A DNA stretch of 64,000 nt, taken from Mucilaginibacter lacusdianchii (lineage in GTDB: Bacteria > Bacteroidota > Bacteroidia > Sphingobacteriales > Sphingobacteriaceae). The notes beneath the pieces were generated by a model. It had not been told where the DNA came from and did not search any database. It worked only from the letters and a program-made list of their open reading frames with translations. The position numbers and the translations under genes are program-made. The stretch covers positions 1,302,001-1,366,000 of the forward strand of contig NZ_WSRW01000002.1 in NCBI RefSeq assembly GCF_009770985.1. Reading direction: 5' to 3'. Positions 1 to 9,812 of the stretch are shown piece after piece (the first letter of the stretch is position 1; the number at the start of each line of letters is the position of its first letter).

Positions 1-123
1 ATACAGGTGATAAGGGTGGGTTGTTAATTTGTATTATTTACCGCAAGTTAAGTAAATAAAAGCAAACGCCAACACCTTTAACACATTTTAACTAAAAAAA
101 TAGTTAAGTAGAATCATGTTAAA

Positions 124-2526
124 TCAGCTACCGCGCCCACTACTTAAGTCGTCATTATGTATACCCCGTCTGTTCTTTTTCACGCCATTGTTCAACTTGC
201 CAAATTTATAATTTAAGCTTAAGTTAATACGGCGTGCAAAGCTTTGGTTTGAATTGAAGTAGTAAAAATCAGGCGTGCGAATGTAGCCGTCAATATTCCT
301 AAACTTATTAAACGGATTACTAACGTTAAGAGAAAAAGTGGCTTTTTTATTCCAAAAGTCTTTAGATGCACTAGTGGAATAGCCTAAGTAGTAATTATCG
401 CGCCCTTGCAACAGTACATACCGACTGTCAAAATCTAAACTGGCACCTATTCTGTAATTATTGTTAAAGCGGTAACTAACATTACCAAATGCATGACCTT
501 GAAAACCGTGTGCATTGTAAAAATCGTTATTGTAAACGCCCCGCAACCAGGCATGTATCAGCTCTGCATTCAAATTAAAAGTACATTTTGATGTAATAGG
601 GTAACTCACATCCACATCAACACCCAATCGCTTGCTTTTACCTACATTCTGGTAAGTTGTGGTACTAATACCCTGAAGTCCGTTTGACCTTACTACACTT
701 TCGATGGTATTATTGGCAAACCGGTAGTTTAAATTTATACTATACGAACCTTTTTGATTATGGCTATAAATTAATTCCATCCCATGGCTAACTACCGGGC
801 GCAAATCGGGATTACCAATGCTGCGAAAATTAGGATTGGAACGGTCATAAAACGGGTTAAGCTGTATAATACCCGGACGTTGTATGCGATCTGTATAACC
901 CAAATTAAGGCTACTGTTTCTAAATGAGTGCTGTATAGATATAGATGGAATAAGATTAGAATACGGGTTAACCTGCGCATTGCCGTAGGCATTTACAGTA
1001 GTATGTTCCAGCCGTAATCCGCTTTTAAATACCCAGCTTTTCAATTTGAGCTGGTAAGTATTGTACAAGCTATAAACATTTTGTTGATAATCAAAATCAT
1101 TAGTCAGGTTCTGATCTGTAACATACCGATTTTCAAAATCAACCGTATCGGTACTGTAGTTGCTATAATTTTTTCGAAAAATTGCTTTTGCGCCAGCTTC
1201 GATATTCCACTTTTTTAAGGGATGCACATAATCAAGCTGTACGGTGTGCTCTTTACTGCCCGAGTTGTTATATTGCTGATAATTGGGATCCGCAAAATTT
1301 GTTTTACTCAAATAACTTACATCATTAAACTGTTTGTTGTATCCTGACGTGTATTTGTAAGAAACAGTAAGCAATTGCTCTTTACTGCGTTTAAATCCCA
1401 GCTGATAATTTGCACCTAAACCAATTCCTCCATTATGATTATTACCATCATTAAAGGTTTGATAATTGCGGATATAATTAGGTATGGGCGATTGCTGATT
1501 TAGGGTTTGCGCATCATCAAAATTGGCCACACCGGTAAAGTATTCAAAAGATGCAGTAAGCAGGTTCAGTGTATCTGCCTCATAACTCAACTCGGTACTG
1601 GTATATAAGTTATTGGTTTGACTGGTCCGACTGCCGTCTTGTTTTAAATAGGAGATGTTGTAATTATCGGTAGTGTTTAAAAAACTGTTTGTTAACGTAT
1701 TTTGGCGGGTATAGCCAAAATAGCCGCCTACGCCAAGTTTACCTAGCTTAGCGTTTAAATTTAAATTAATACCCGGGCCAAACAAGTTGCTATAGCGGGC
1801 ATTTACACTACCATTATACCCCTGTTCTATAGTGCTTTTGGTAATAATATTAATAATACCAGCTAAGCCTTCTGCGTCGTACTTGGCAGGCGGTGTAGTA
1901 ATTACTTCAATTTTTTGAATGTTAGTTGCCGGCATAGTCCGGAATACGTCGGCCGGGTTACGGGCAATCAGCGCAGAAGGTTTGCCATTAATAAGTATAC
2001 GATAATTAGTATTACCCTGCAGTTTAATATTATCGGCAGCATCTACCGATAATAACGGCACTTTTCGCAGTATATCCAGTACGCTAAGCACTTTACTTTC
2101 CGGATCAGCCTGCACGTCGTAGCTCATCCGATCTACGTCTTGCCTGGCTAATGGCTTTACTGAGGTAACCGACACGTCTTTTAACTGATGAGCGGTTACG
2201 TGCAACAGTATTTTTCCCAGATCGGCACCATCATTAAGATGATCCACCGTAAGTATTTTGTTGGCGTATCCCACATGAACCAGTACCACTTGATACGGCT
2301 TTTCGGCTAGTCCGGTAAATTCAAAGCTGCCGTTGTCTTTAGTAAAAGTACTTTTAACCTGATGGTGGCTCACCAAATCAACCAAGCCCACCGTTACATA
2401 AGCCAGAGGTTGGTTTATTGTTGAATCTATCACTACTCCTTTTATGGCAGCACTCTTTTGCAACTGTGCAACAGCCAAATTATAAATGCACAAAGATAGC
2501 AATACTGTAAGCAGTACTTTTTTCAT
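124..2526 (-). CDS. TonB-dependent receptor-like outer-membrane beta-barrel protein
   Basis: This 800-residue protein is an outer-membrane barrel of the Bacteroidota receptor type with an N-terminal carboxypeptidase-regulatory-like domain. A signal peptide ends near residue 20 (AVAQ). A beta-sandwich domain follows at about 25-115, then a plug-like domain at about 135-225 with the motif YDAEGLAGIINIITK, and a long aromatic barrel to about 785. A basic tail (KKNRRG) follows the barrel. It lacks the usual terminal aromatic residue, as is common for the OMP_b-brl_3 group. Such proteins import or export unknown ligands, and no SusD partner is adjacent, so the substrate cannot be named. The start is the ATG at 2526, which opens the signal peptide. 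The gene stands alone. Confidence 0.85.
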   Translation of the reverse strand: MKKVLLTVLLSLCIYNLAVAQLQKSAAIKGVVIDSTINQPLAYVTVGLVDLVSHHQVKSTFTKDNGSFEFTGLAEKPYQVVLVHVGYANKILTVDHLNDGADLGKILLHVTAHQLKDVSVTSVKPLARQDVDRMSYDVQADPESKVLSVLDILRKVPLLSVDAADNIKLQGNTNYRILINGKPSALIARNPADVFRTMPATNIQKIEVITTPPAKYDAEGLAGIINIITKSTIEQGYNGSVNARYSNLFGPGINLNLNAKLGKLGVGGYFGYTRQNTLTNSFLNTTDNYNISYLKQDGSRTSQTNNLYTSTELSYEADTLNLLTASFEYFTGVANFDDAQTLNQQSPIPNYIRNYQTFNDGNNHNGGIGLGANYQLGFKRSKEQLLTVSYKYTSGYNKQFNDVSYLSKTNFADPNYQQYNNSGSKEHTVQLDYVHPLKKWNIEAGAKAIFRKNYSNYSTDTVDFENRYVTDQNLTNDFDYQQNVYSLYNTYQLKLKSWVFKSGLRLEHTTVNAYGNAQVNPYSNLIPSISIQHSFRNSSLNLGYTDRIQRPGIIQLNPFYDRSNPNFRSIGNPDLRPVVSHGMELIYSHNQKGSYSINLNYRFANNTIESVVRSNGLQGISTTTYQNVGKSKRLGVDVDVSYPITSKCTFNLNAELIHAWLRGVYNNDFYNAHGFQGHAFGNVSYRFNNNYRIGASLDFDSRYVLLQGRDNYYLGYSTSASKDFWNKKATFSLNVSNPFNKFRNIDGYIRTPDFYYFNSNQSFARRINLSLNYKFGKLNNGVKKNRRGIHNDDLSSGRGS

Positions 2527-2711
2527 GTAGTGATAAAGAAACCAGGTCAGTTATTTAAATTTTCAGCTTAAAATACCAGTTAATTCGAACAAAATAATAT
2601 TTACAGCTTTGCTATTTTTTTATTTAGATTGCAAAATACTAAGCGCATTCCAAAAAAACCAACCATTTTTTCTATTTCTAGATAAATTTTTATCGCTACA
2701 TAAACTTCAGG

Positions 2712-3272
2712 TTACTTATTATACTTAGTCATAGTTAATTCTGTACCAATGGCAGCAAAACTTTTAATCATTTCTATTGAACGGTCAATCAGCGCCGGCA
2801 ACTCCGGCTTTTCGTCATCGTCAAAACCACTTAATACATAATCTACCTGCCTGCCTTTAGGGTAATTATCACTTATACCAAAGCGCAGGCGTGCGTATTG
2901 GTTGTTACCCAATACTTGTTCAATATGTTTTAAGCCATTGTGTCCGGCCGCACTTCCTTTAGGTTTTAACCGTAAAGAACCTAACGGCAGTGCCAAATCA
3001 TCTACTAATATTAATACATTTTCTACTGGTATCTTCAACTGGTTCATCCAGTAACTTACGGCTTTGCCGCTTAGGTTCATGTAGGTAGTGGGTTTTATGA
3101 GATGTAACGTACGGCCTTTGTGACTCACCTCGGTATAATACGCCAGTTTCATATTGGTAAACTTGGCTCCTTCTTGCTTGGCTAACTCATCCAGTATCAT
3201 AAAGCCAATGTTGTGGCGCGTATCAGCATATTCGGGCCCGATGTTGCCCAAGCCTACTATCAAGTATTTCAT
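2712..3272 (-). CDS. pth: Peptidyl-tRNA hydrolase
   Basis: This enzyme frees tRNA from prematurely released peptidyl-tRNA in the cytosol. The 186-residue length is normal for bacterial Pth. The N-terminus carries GLGNIG with Asn10, and the catalytic His20 lies in the TRHNIGF motif. The TYMNLSG segment and the VDDLALPLG segment, which holds the family Asp, are both intact. The GSAAGHNGLK loop that contacts the tRNA is present too. It is the last of three housekeeping genes on this strand (prs, rplY, pth), an order familiar in Bacteroidota. A strong hairpin separates it from rplY, so it may have its own transcript. Confidence 0.97.
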   Translation of the reverse strand: MKYLIVGLGNIGPEYADTRHNIGFMILDELAKQEGAKFTNMKLAYYTEVSHKGRTLHLIKPTTYMNLSGKAVSYWMNQLKIPVENVLILVDDLALPLGSLRLKPKGSAAGHNGLKHIEQVLGNNQYARLRFGISDNYPKGRQVDYVLSGFDDDEKPELPALIDRSIEMIKSFAAIGTELTMTKYNK

Positions 3273-3345
3273 AATTATAAAAAAATCATGTCATTGCTTT
3301 ACGTTGGCAATAACAAAGTTGCATTACAAAACTAATATTCCTATA

Positions 3346-3387
3346 AAACAAAAACAGCGATAAGATATCTTACCGCTGTTTTTGTTT
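3346..3387. terminator. Hairpin terminator between rplY and pth
   Basis: The inverted repeat has arms AAACAAAAACAGCG and CGCTGTTTTTGTTT around a nested TAAGATATCTTA core. One internal pair is mismatched. It lies just downstream of rplY and has A and T runs on both sides, so it can end transcription on the minus strand. Confidence 0.7.
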
Positions 3388-3431
3388 AACTTATGTAATT
3401 AGCGTTCCTACTAACGCCATTAATAAATTCC

Positions 3432-4016
3432 TTATTTTTTACCGCCTGCTGCTTGTTGCTCAGCCTGACGTAATGCACGTGAGGTAGTTACAGATACGAT
3501 AGTATCTTCGCCAGCGTTGGTAATGGTTAAGTTAGGAATTTGAATTTCGCGTACACGAACTGATTTACCTACCTCCAAACCTTCGATGCTTACTTCGATA
3601 GTATCTTGGTGGTTAGCAGGTAATGCTTTAACACGCAATTTGCGTAATTTTTGCACTAATTTACCACCCATTTTAACACCTGGAGAAGTACCGGTTAAAG
3701 TAATTGGAATTTCGATAGCAACTGGTTTTTGCTCGTCTAACTGTAAAAAGTCGATGTGCAATAATTCGTCAGTCAGTGGGTGAAACTGCAAATCTTTAAT
3801 GATGGCCTGAGTTGTAGTACCGGCAATGTCTAAGTCGATGAATTGAACTACCGGAGTATAAATCACGGGTTTCAAATCAGCTGCGGACACTGAAAAGTGG
3901 GTTTGAGTAGCACCACCGTAAAGTACTGCAGGCACTAAGCCTTGGTAACGCAGTTCTTTAGCATCACGTTTCCCTACGTTCTCTCTTGGAGAACCGCTAA
4001 TAGCAATTGATTTCAT
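3432..4016 (-). CDS. rplY: 50S ribosomal protein L25, long Ctc-type form
   Basis: This protein binds 5S rRNA in the large ribosomal subunit. Its 194 residues fit the two-domain Ctc-type form (L25 plus TL5 C-terminal beta domain) rather than the short E. coli protein. The N-terminal RNA-binding part carries GKRDAKELRYQGLVPAVLYGG and a following HIDFLQLD strand. The C-terminal domain begins around residue 100 (PVAIEIPITLTG) and ends in a basic Gln/Ala-rich tail. It lies between prs and pth on the same strand, as in many bacteria. Confidence 0.96.
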   Translation of the reverse strand: MKSIAISGSPRENVGKRDAKELRYQGLVPAVLYGGATQTHFSVSAADLKPVIYTPVVQFIDLDIAGTTTQAIIKDLQFHPLTDELLHIDFLQLDEQKPVAIEIPITLTGTSPGVKMGGKLVQKLRKLRVKALPANHQDTIEVSIEGLEVGKSVRVREIQIPNLTITNAGEDTIVSVTTSRALRQAEQQAAGGKK

Positions 4017-4138
4017 TTTTATATTTATTTTACTTTGTTTTTCACCTTACCCCTTTATAGTTAAATAGGTTCGGATGAATTTCTTTATACTATCCTCACA
4101 AAAAATCTTTCCTACTGAAAAAGATTTAGGTGGGGCAA

Positions 4139-5083
4139 TTAATCTATTCTAAACAACTGGCTGATTGACCCGTGCTCATTAACATTGGCAATGGCTTTGG
4201 CAAACAGTTCGGCTGTTGATAATACTTTTATTTTACTGCTTTCCTGTTTCAGCGGTATGGTATCGGTAACAATCAGCTCCGTTAAAGCTGAGTTTTCGAT
4301 AGTTTCATACGCTTTGCCCGAAAGCACCGGATGCGTACAAACTGCACGCACACTACGTGCACCGCGTTCCATAATTAAGCCAGCCGCTTTAGCCAGTGTA
4401 CCGGCCGTATCGCAAATATCGTCAATCAATACAATATCCTGGTCGGTTACATCACCAATAATGGTCATCGACTCAATTTCGTTGGCACGTTTACGGCGTT
4501 TATCGCAAATTACTACCTCGGCATTAAAAAACTTAGCAAAGGTACGTGCGCGGTATGAGCCACCCATATCCGGCGAAGCAATTGTAAGGTTAGGCAAGCC
4601 CAAGCTTTTAATGTAAGGCACAAATATGATAGACGCATCTAAGTGGTCTACCGGTATGTCAAAAAACGCTTGTATCTGCGCAGCATGCAAATCCATGGTC
4701 ATTACGCGGTTGGCGCCGGCTGCAGTAAGCAGGTTGGCTGCCAGCTTGGCACCTATCGCTACCCGCGGCTTATCTTTACGATCCTGACGGGCTAAACCGA
4801 AATACGGAATTACTGCCGTTACATAATGAGCAGACGCCCGACGTGAGGCATCAATCATCATCAGCAGTTCCATTAAATTGTCGGTAGGCGGATTGGTTGA
4901 CTGAATGAAGAAGACATCACATCCTCTTACTGATTCATTGATGTAAGGCTGAAACTCGCCATCACTAAAGCGGGCGATGGTTAAATCACCCAATTCTCTG
5001 CCATAAGCTTTGGCAATTTTGCCGGCCAGTTCTGTTGAACCTGAGCCCGAGAATAATTTAACCGAATTGAATTGTAAAGGCAT
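4139..5083 (-). CDS. prs: Ribose-phosphate pyrophosphokinase
   Basis: The enzyme makes PRPP from ribose 5-phosphate and ATP for nucleotide, histidine and NAD synthesis. I chose the ATG at 5083 (MPLQFNSVKLF). It gives 314 residues, the usual length, whereas the longer frame back to 5140 runs toward the terminator of the upstream tRNA. Visible motifs are FSDGEFQ, the ATP-site segment FFIQSTNPPTDN, the flexible-loop residues YFGLARQDRKD, and the PRPP loop VLIDDICDTAGT. It is the first protein gene after tRNA-Gln and is followed by rplY after about 120 bases. Confidence 0.97.
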   Translation of the reverse strand: MPLQFNSVKLFSGSGSTELAGKIAKAYGRELGDLTIARFSDGEFQPYINESVRGCDVFFIQSTNPPTDNLMELLMMIDASRRASAHYVTAVIPYFGLARQDRKDKPRVAIGAKLAANLLTAAGANRVMTMDLHAAQIQAFFDIPVDHLDASIIFVPYIKSLGLPNLTIASPDMGGSYRARTFAKFFNAEVVICDKRRKRANEIESMTIIGDVTDQDIVLIDDICDTAGTLAKAAGLIMERGARSVRAVCTHPVLSGKAYETIENSALTELIVTDTIPLKQESSKIKVLSTAELFAKAIANVNEHGSISQLFRID

Positions 5084-5163
5084 TTCCTGATTTCGGGTTT
5101 TCAATTTCAAATTTACTACGGCATCTTCATGCTGCAGCAAACTCTACGTTGCGCTTTAAATGA

Positions 5164-5199
5164 AAAATTCGAATTTCGATAAACCGAAATTCGAATTTT
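5164..5199 (-). terminator. Hairpin terminator after tRNA-Gln
   Basis: A perfect 15-bp stem (AAAATTCGAATTTCG and its complement) with a 6-base loop lies seven bases past the 3' end of tRNA-Gln and upstream of prs. It is AT-rich and followed by T residues on the minus strand, so it probably ends the tRNA transcript. Confidence 0.7.
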
Positions 5200-5205
5200 C
5201 TTTTG

Positions 5206-5276
5206 TTGTCCGACCTGGATTCGAACCAAGACAAACGGTACCAAAAACCGTCGTACTACCTTTATACTATCGGACA
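5206..5276 (-). tRNA. tRNA-Gln (anticodon TTG)
   Basis: The minus strand folds as a cloverleaf with acceptor TGTCCGA/TCGGACA and discriminator A. The anticodon stem is ACGGT/ACCGT with loop TTTTGGT, giving anticodon TTG. The T arm is CTTGG-TTCGAAT-CCAGG. The U1-A72 end pair is typical of glutamine tRNAs. CCA is not encoded. Confidence 0.95.
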
Positions 5277-5494
5277 ATCCTCTTTCGGTTTTGTTATCCG
5301 TCCCCGAAATCGAATGCAAATATAGGGCGAATTCTTAAACCTCCAAAAACTTTTTTAAAAAATTTCTCATGAGCTTTTTAAGTGCCTGAGCCTATGCGTT
5401 AAAATATGTTAAACAACAGATATTTAACTTAACCTTATGATAGTTTTATTAATTTCGTCAACTCAAATGAATAAAGATATTGTAAAACTTTGAC

Positions 5495-8400
5495 ATGAAT
5501 TATTCTAAAATCAATAACCTATTTGGCTGGCTAACCTTTTTGATTGCCACGGCCACGTATGTATTAACCCTCGAACCTTCAACCAGCTTTTGGGATTGCG
5601 GCGAGTTTATTGCCTGTATATATCGCTTGCAGGTAGCTCACCAGCCCGGTGCACCATTGTTTACCATGATTGGTAAAGCGTTCTCGCTCCTCTCATTCGG
5701 CGACAGAACAAAAGTGGCTTTCTGGACCAACTTTAGCTCGGCCCTGGCCAGCGGTGCTACCATCTTGTTTTTATTCTGGAGCATTACCGCACTGGCTAAA
5801 AAGATACTGGTAAAACGGGCAGAAGAACTTACTGCTACCAACACCATCCTCATTATAGGTGCGGGTTTGGTAGGCGCGCTGGCTTACACTTTTTCTGATA
5901 CCTTTTGGTTTTCGGCAGTGGAGTCAGAAGTATACGCCCAATCATCATTGTGTACTGCTATCGTTTTCTGGGGTATCCTAAAGTTCGACGCACATGCTGA
6001 TGAACCTGGTGCCGACCGCTGGATTATCTTCATCGCCTACATCATGGGCTTATCTATTGGCGTACACTTGCTTAACCTGTTGGTAATGCCGGCAATTGCG
6101 CTGGTAGTGTATTTCCGCCGGGCAAAAAATGTTAAGGCAAGCGGCGTTATAGGCGCGCTTGCTGTAGGTGTAATTGTATTAGGCTTGGTATTGTGGGGCA
6201 TCATCCAGTTTACCGTTAAAGGTGCGGCTTTCTCTGATCTGCTTTTTGTAAACACCTTTAAAATGGGCTTTGGCACCGGTGCTATGGCATTTTATGTGCT
6301 TATTATCATCACGCTGGTTGCCGGTATTTACTATTCGGTTACTACATCAAAACCAGCTTTAATAGTTGCTTGCGTTACCTTTTTATTGGCTTTAACGTTT
6401 AGTGCGGGCATTATAGGTTTAATAGCCGGTGCAGTTGTATTAGCCGCGTTAGAATACATTTTGCATGTACGCAACAAGCGCTATGTACTTAATATGGTTC
6501 TTATATGCACCTTGTTTATCCTGTTTGGCTATAGCTCGTTTGTGATGATTCTTATCCGCGCTAAAGCCGGTACCAACCTAAATAACAGCGATCCGCAGGA
6601 TGCTTTTGCGCTAAACAGCTACCTGAACCGCGATCAGTATGGCGAAACACCGCTGCTGTACGGTCAGTATTTTGACGGCAAGCCGGTAGATCAAAGTGAA
6701 GGCGCTACCCTTTACCGCCGCGGTAATACCCAATATGAGGTGGCTGGTAAGAAAATGAAAACCACTTACGACCACAATACTTTATTTCCGCGCCTTTTTG
6801 ATTCGGATGCAAATAAAGTGCAGTTTTATCGTCAATGGCTGGAAATGGGTGAAAATCAAGCACCAACATTTGGCGATAACCTTAAATTCTTCTTCAGCTG
6901 GCAAGTGTACCAAATGTACTTCCGTTACTTTATGTGGAATTTTGCAGGCCGTACCAACGAGATGGATGGCCAGAACAACAGCGCCGGTACCGATGGCAAC
7001 TGGATTGGCCCGCTGGATTGGTTTAAACACTTTCCAGGCACCGTTACCCAAAGTAAATCGTACAACAACTTGTACTTCCTGCCGCTTATCATTGGCTTGT
7101 TAGGCTTATATTACCACTTCAAACGCGATCAGCGCGATGCCGGTGTGGTAGCTGTATTATTTTTCTTTACCGGTTTGGCTATTGTATTGTACCTCAACCA
7201 AAATCCATTACAACCACGTGAACGTGATTATGCTTATGCCGGATCATTCTATGTATTTGCTATTTGGATTGGCCTAGGCGTATTATGCATTGCTGAGTTC
7301 CTGAACAAAAAATTAAATGCTAAAACGGGTGCCATTATTGCAACTGTAGTATGTTTACTGGCCGCGCCTGTGTTAATGGCTAGCCAGGAATGGGATGACC
7401 ATGATCGTTCAACTAAACTGACACCGCGCGACATGGCGTCTAACTACCTGAACTCTTGTGAACCAAACGCCATTTTATTTACTTATGGCGATAACGACAC
7501 TTACCCGCTTTGGTATGCACAGGAAGTAGAAGGTATCCGTCCGGACGTACGCATTGTGAACCTGAGCTTATTGGGTACCGACTGGTATATACGCCAGATG
7601 AAGCAGCAAATGAATGCATCAGCACCACTGCCTATTACCATGCCTAATGATAAATTTGTAGCCGGTGTGCGCGACATTATTTATTACAGCGACCAGATGA
7701 AGATTGCCGGTGCAACCGATGTTAAGGACGTATTCGACTTCATCACATCAGATAATCCGGATGCTAAAGTAGAGTATGAAAACGGCATGAAGATGAATTT
7801 TTTGCCGACCAAAAATTTTAAAATACCATTAAATGCTGATGAATTGATCCGTACAGGTACCATTAACGCCAACCAGCGTGCACAGGTAGACAGTGCCATG
7901 ACCTGGACTATCAATTCAAATTACGTAACTAAGGACAACCTGGCCCTGATAGACATATTAGCGCACAACAACTGGAAACGCCCTATTTACTTTGCCATTA
8001 CGGTTGGCGGCGAAAACATGATGGGTATGGATAAATACATGCACGATGAAGGCTTTGCTTACCATTTGCAACCGCTAAGACCAGACACTGCAGCCAACGG
8101 GCCATTACCAACCAATACGCAGGTAATGTATAATAATATGATGAACAAGTTTAAATATGGCAACATGAAGAATGCTAAATATTTAGATCATGAATCGTTA
8201 ACGATGTTCTATCCTATTCTGCTGCGTCAATTTAATACCTTAACCACCAACTTAATTCAGGAAGGTGATTTAGAGAAAGCTAAAAACATAATCAAAAAAG
8301 TAGATGATGTTTTGCCAGCCGGTATTATGCTTGATGAAGTAGCCTTGCGTAAATTTTATTTACTGGAAGGGGCTTACAAAGTAAACCAGCCTCAAATTGG

Positions 8401-8647
8401 CAACAAATGGTCTGAGCAAGTGAACGGATATATAACCAACCTATTGGATTACAATTACGATAACTTGCAAAAAAATGCCGCTAGTGTTAACCAACGTGAT
8501 GTACAATTTAGTTTATCACTGCTGAATGGTTTAATTGGTTTAACCAAAGATTACCATCAGCAATCGCTTAACCAGAAGTACAGCAACGAGTTTAAAGGTT
8601 ACGAAACTAAGTTTGCTTCTATTATGGGGGCTGCACCGCAACAGTAA
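5495..8647 (+). CDS. DUF2723 / GT117 family membrane glycosyltransferase-like protein
   Basis: This 1050-residue protein belongs to the DUF2723 family (GT117), which is widespread in Bacteroidota and related to protein O-mannosyltransferases. The N-terminal half holds about ten or more membrane segments, and the family motif FWDCGEF lies near residue 35 in the first periplasmic loop, where catalytic acids are expected. Another conserved segment, QPRERDYAYAGSFYVFA, lies near residue 570. A soluble C-terminal domain of roughly 400 residues follows (FTYGDNDTYPLWYAQE). By analogy it transfers a sugar from a lipid carrier at the membrane, but donor and acceptor are unknown. The gene stands alone and ends at a strong terminator. 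Confidence 0.9.
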   Translation: MNYSKINNLFGWLTFLIATATYVLTLEPSTSFWDCGEFIACIYRLQVAHQPGAPLFTMIGKAFSLLSFGDRTKVAFWTNFSSALASGATILFLFWSITALAKKILVKRAEELTATNTILIIGAGLVGALAYTFSDTFWFSAVESEVYAQSSLCTAIVFWGILKFDAHADEPGADRWIIFIAYIMGLSIGVHLLNLLVMPAIALVVYFRRAKNVKASGVIGALAVGVIVLGLVLWGIIQFTVKGAAFSDLLFVNTFKMGFGTGAMAFYVLIIITLVAGIYYSVTTSKPALIVACVTFLLALTFSAGIIGLIAGAVVLAALEYILHVRNKRYVLNMVLICTLFILFGYSSFVMILIRAKAGTNLNNSDPQDAFALNSYLNRDQYGETPLLYGQYFDGKPVDQSEGATLYRRGNTQYEVAGKKMKTTYDHNTLFPRLFDSDANKVQFYRQWLEMGENQAPTFGDNLKFFFSWQVYQMYFRYFMWNFAGRTNEMDGQNNSAGTDGNWIGPLDWFKHFPGTVTQSKSYNNLYFLPLIIGLLGLYYHFKRDQRDAGVVAVLFFFTGLAIVLYLNQNPLQPRERDYAYAGSFYVFAIWIGLGVLCIAEFLNKKLNAKTGAIIATVVCLLAAPVLMASQEWDDHDRSTKLTPRDMASNYLNSCEPNAILFTYGDNDTYPLWYAQEVEGIRPDVRIVNLSLLGTDWYIRQMKQQMNASAPLPITMPNDKFVAGVRDIIYYSDQMKIAGATDVKDVFDFITSDNPDAKVEYENGMKMNFLPTKNFKIPLNADELIRTGTINANQRAQVDSAMTWTINSNYVTKDNLALIDILAHNNWKRPIYFAITVGGENMMGMDKYMHDEGFAYHLQPLRPDTAANGPLPTNTQVMYNNMMNKFKYGNMKNAKYLDHESLTMFYPILLRQFNTLTTNLIQEGDLEKAKNIIKKVDDVLPAGIMLDEVALRKFYLLEGAYKVNQPQIGNKWSEQVNGYITNLLDYNYDNLQKNAASVNQRDVQFSLSLLNGLIGLTKDYHQQSLNQKYSNEFKGYETKFASIMGAAPQQ

Positions 8648-8667
8648 TAGCAACCATATCTGAAACA

Positions 8668-8698
8668 AAAAAGCCAGCATAAATATGCTGGCTTTTTT
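8668..8698 (+). terminator. Rho-independent terminator of the GT117 gene
   Basis: The stem is AGCCAGCAT/ATGCTGGCT with a 4-base loop, preceded by an A run and followed by a T run, 20 bases past the stop. Confidence 0.85.
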
Positions 8699-8712
8699 GT
8701 TATTAGTTATTT

Positions 8713-8754
8713 TCAATAAGAAAGGCCCTGCATATGCAGGGCCTTTCTTATTGA
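8713..8754. terminator. Perfect 42-bp palindrome, bidirectional terminator
   Basis: Every base from 8713 to 8754 pairs with its partner around the centre CATATG, with core arms AAGAAAGGCCCTGCA/TGCAGGGCCTTTCTT. It lies between convergent genes and most likely terminates accA on the minus strand as well as readthrough on the plus strand. Confidence 0.8.
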
Positions 8755-8769
8755 TTTATTTATGTAGGG

Positions 8770-9759
8770 TTATTCAACAATTGGAGCCACAGGCTCAGCC
8801 GGGGCGTCTTCAATAACCACGCCCATAGAACAGAATTTATCTATACGCTCGGTCACCACCTCATCAATATTACGATCTGTTAAAGTTTTCAAATCTTTCA
8901 ACAGCGTCTTTTTTAAAGTTGCCGCCATTGTAACGGGGTCTTGATGAGCACCACCCAATGGTTCTTTAATGATGCCATCAATCAGCTTATTCTTCATCAT
9001 TTCAGTGGATGTAAGCTTTAACGATTCAGCAGCACGTTCTTTATAGTCCCAGGTTTTCCATAAAATGGTCGAACAGTTTTCGGGAGATATTACCGAATAC
9101 CATGAATTTTCTAACATCAGCACTTTATCGCCAATACCAATACCCAAAGCACCGCCTGATGCACCTTCACCTATAATCACACAAATGATTGGCACTTTTA
9201 GTACCGACATTTCTAACAGGTTGCGGGCAATGGCTTCACCCTGTCCGCGCTCTTCAGCCTCAAGGCCCGGAAACGCTCCAGGTGTATCAATCAGGGTAAT
9301 CACTGGCTTGTTAAACTTTTCGGCCATTTTCATCAGGCGCAAAGCTTTGCGGTAACCTTCCGGATTAGCCATACCGAAATTACGGTATTGGCGGTCTTTA
9401 GTGTTACGGCCTTTTTGATGCCCTATAATCATCACCGTTTGACCATTGATGCTGCCCCAGCCGCCAACAATAGCTTTATCATCGCCTACTGTCCGGTCGC
9501 CGTGCAGTTCAATAAAGTCATCGCATATCAACTCAATATATTGTAATGTATACGGGCGTTCGGGATGGCGGGATATTTGCACTCTCTGCCAACCGGTAAG
9601 GTTGGTGTAAACTTGCTTCCGGGCATCTTCAAACTTATCCTGAAGTTCGTTCAACGTGGCCGACATATCCACTTTGGTCTTCTCTTCTACCTGGCGTATT
9701 TTATCAATCTGCTGTTGCAGCTCGGCCAACGGCTTTTCAAAATCAAAAGTAATTTTCAT
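8770..9759 (-). CDS. accA: Acetyl-CoA carboxylase carboxyltransferase, alpha subunit
   Basis: With AccD this subunit transfers the carboxyl group from biotin to acetyl-CoA to form malonyl-CoA, the first step of fatty-acid synthesis. The 329 residues match the family. An N-terminal helical part (residues 1-70) precedes the crotonase-like fold. Clear conserved blocks are [36 protein letters not shown] and [13 protein letters not shown], the last being the oxyanion region, followed by [11 protein letters not shown]. accD is not in the window. The gene is transcribed alone toward the palindromic terminator. Confidence 0.97.
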   Translation of the reverse strand: MKITFDFEKPLAELQQQIDKIRQVEEKTKVDMSATLNELQDKFEDARKQVYTNLTGWQRVQISRHPERPYTLQYIELICDDFIELHGDRTVGDDKAIVGGWGSINGQTVMIIGHQKGRNTKDRQYRNFGMANPEGYRKALRLMKMAEKFNKPVITLIDTPGAFPGLEAEERGQGEAIARNLLEMSVLKVPIICVIIGEGASGGALGIGIGDKVLMLENSWYSVISPENCSTILWKTWDYKERAAESLKLTSTEMMKNKLIDGIIKEPLGGAHQDPVTMAATLKKTLLKDLKTLTDRNIDEVVTERIDKFCSMGVVIEDAPAEPVAPIVE

Positions 9760-9812
9760 AATTCCTTTTTATCGGGGCGCTAAGTTAACTAAATCAAACG
9801 GCAAAATGCGAA

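Noticed and set aside
5084-5319. Coding frames running through tRNA-Gln and its hairpin
   Set aside because: The tRNA fold and terminator explain this sequence, and prs starts at 5083.
6798-7103. Frame inside the GT117 gene
   Set aside because: It is a shadow of the real reading frame, with unlikely composition.
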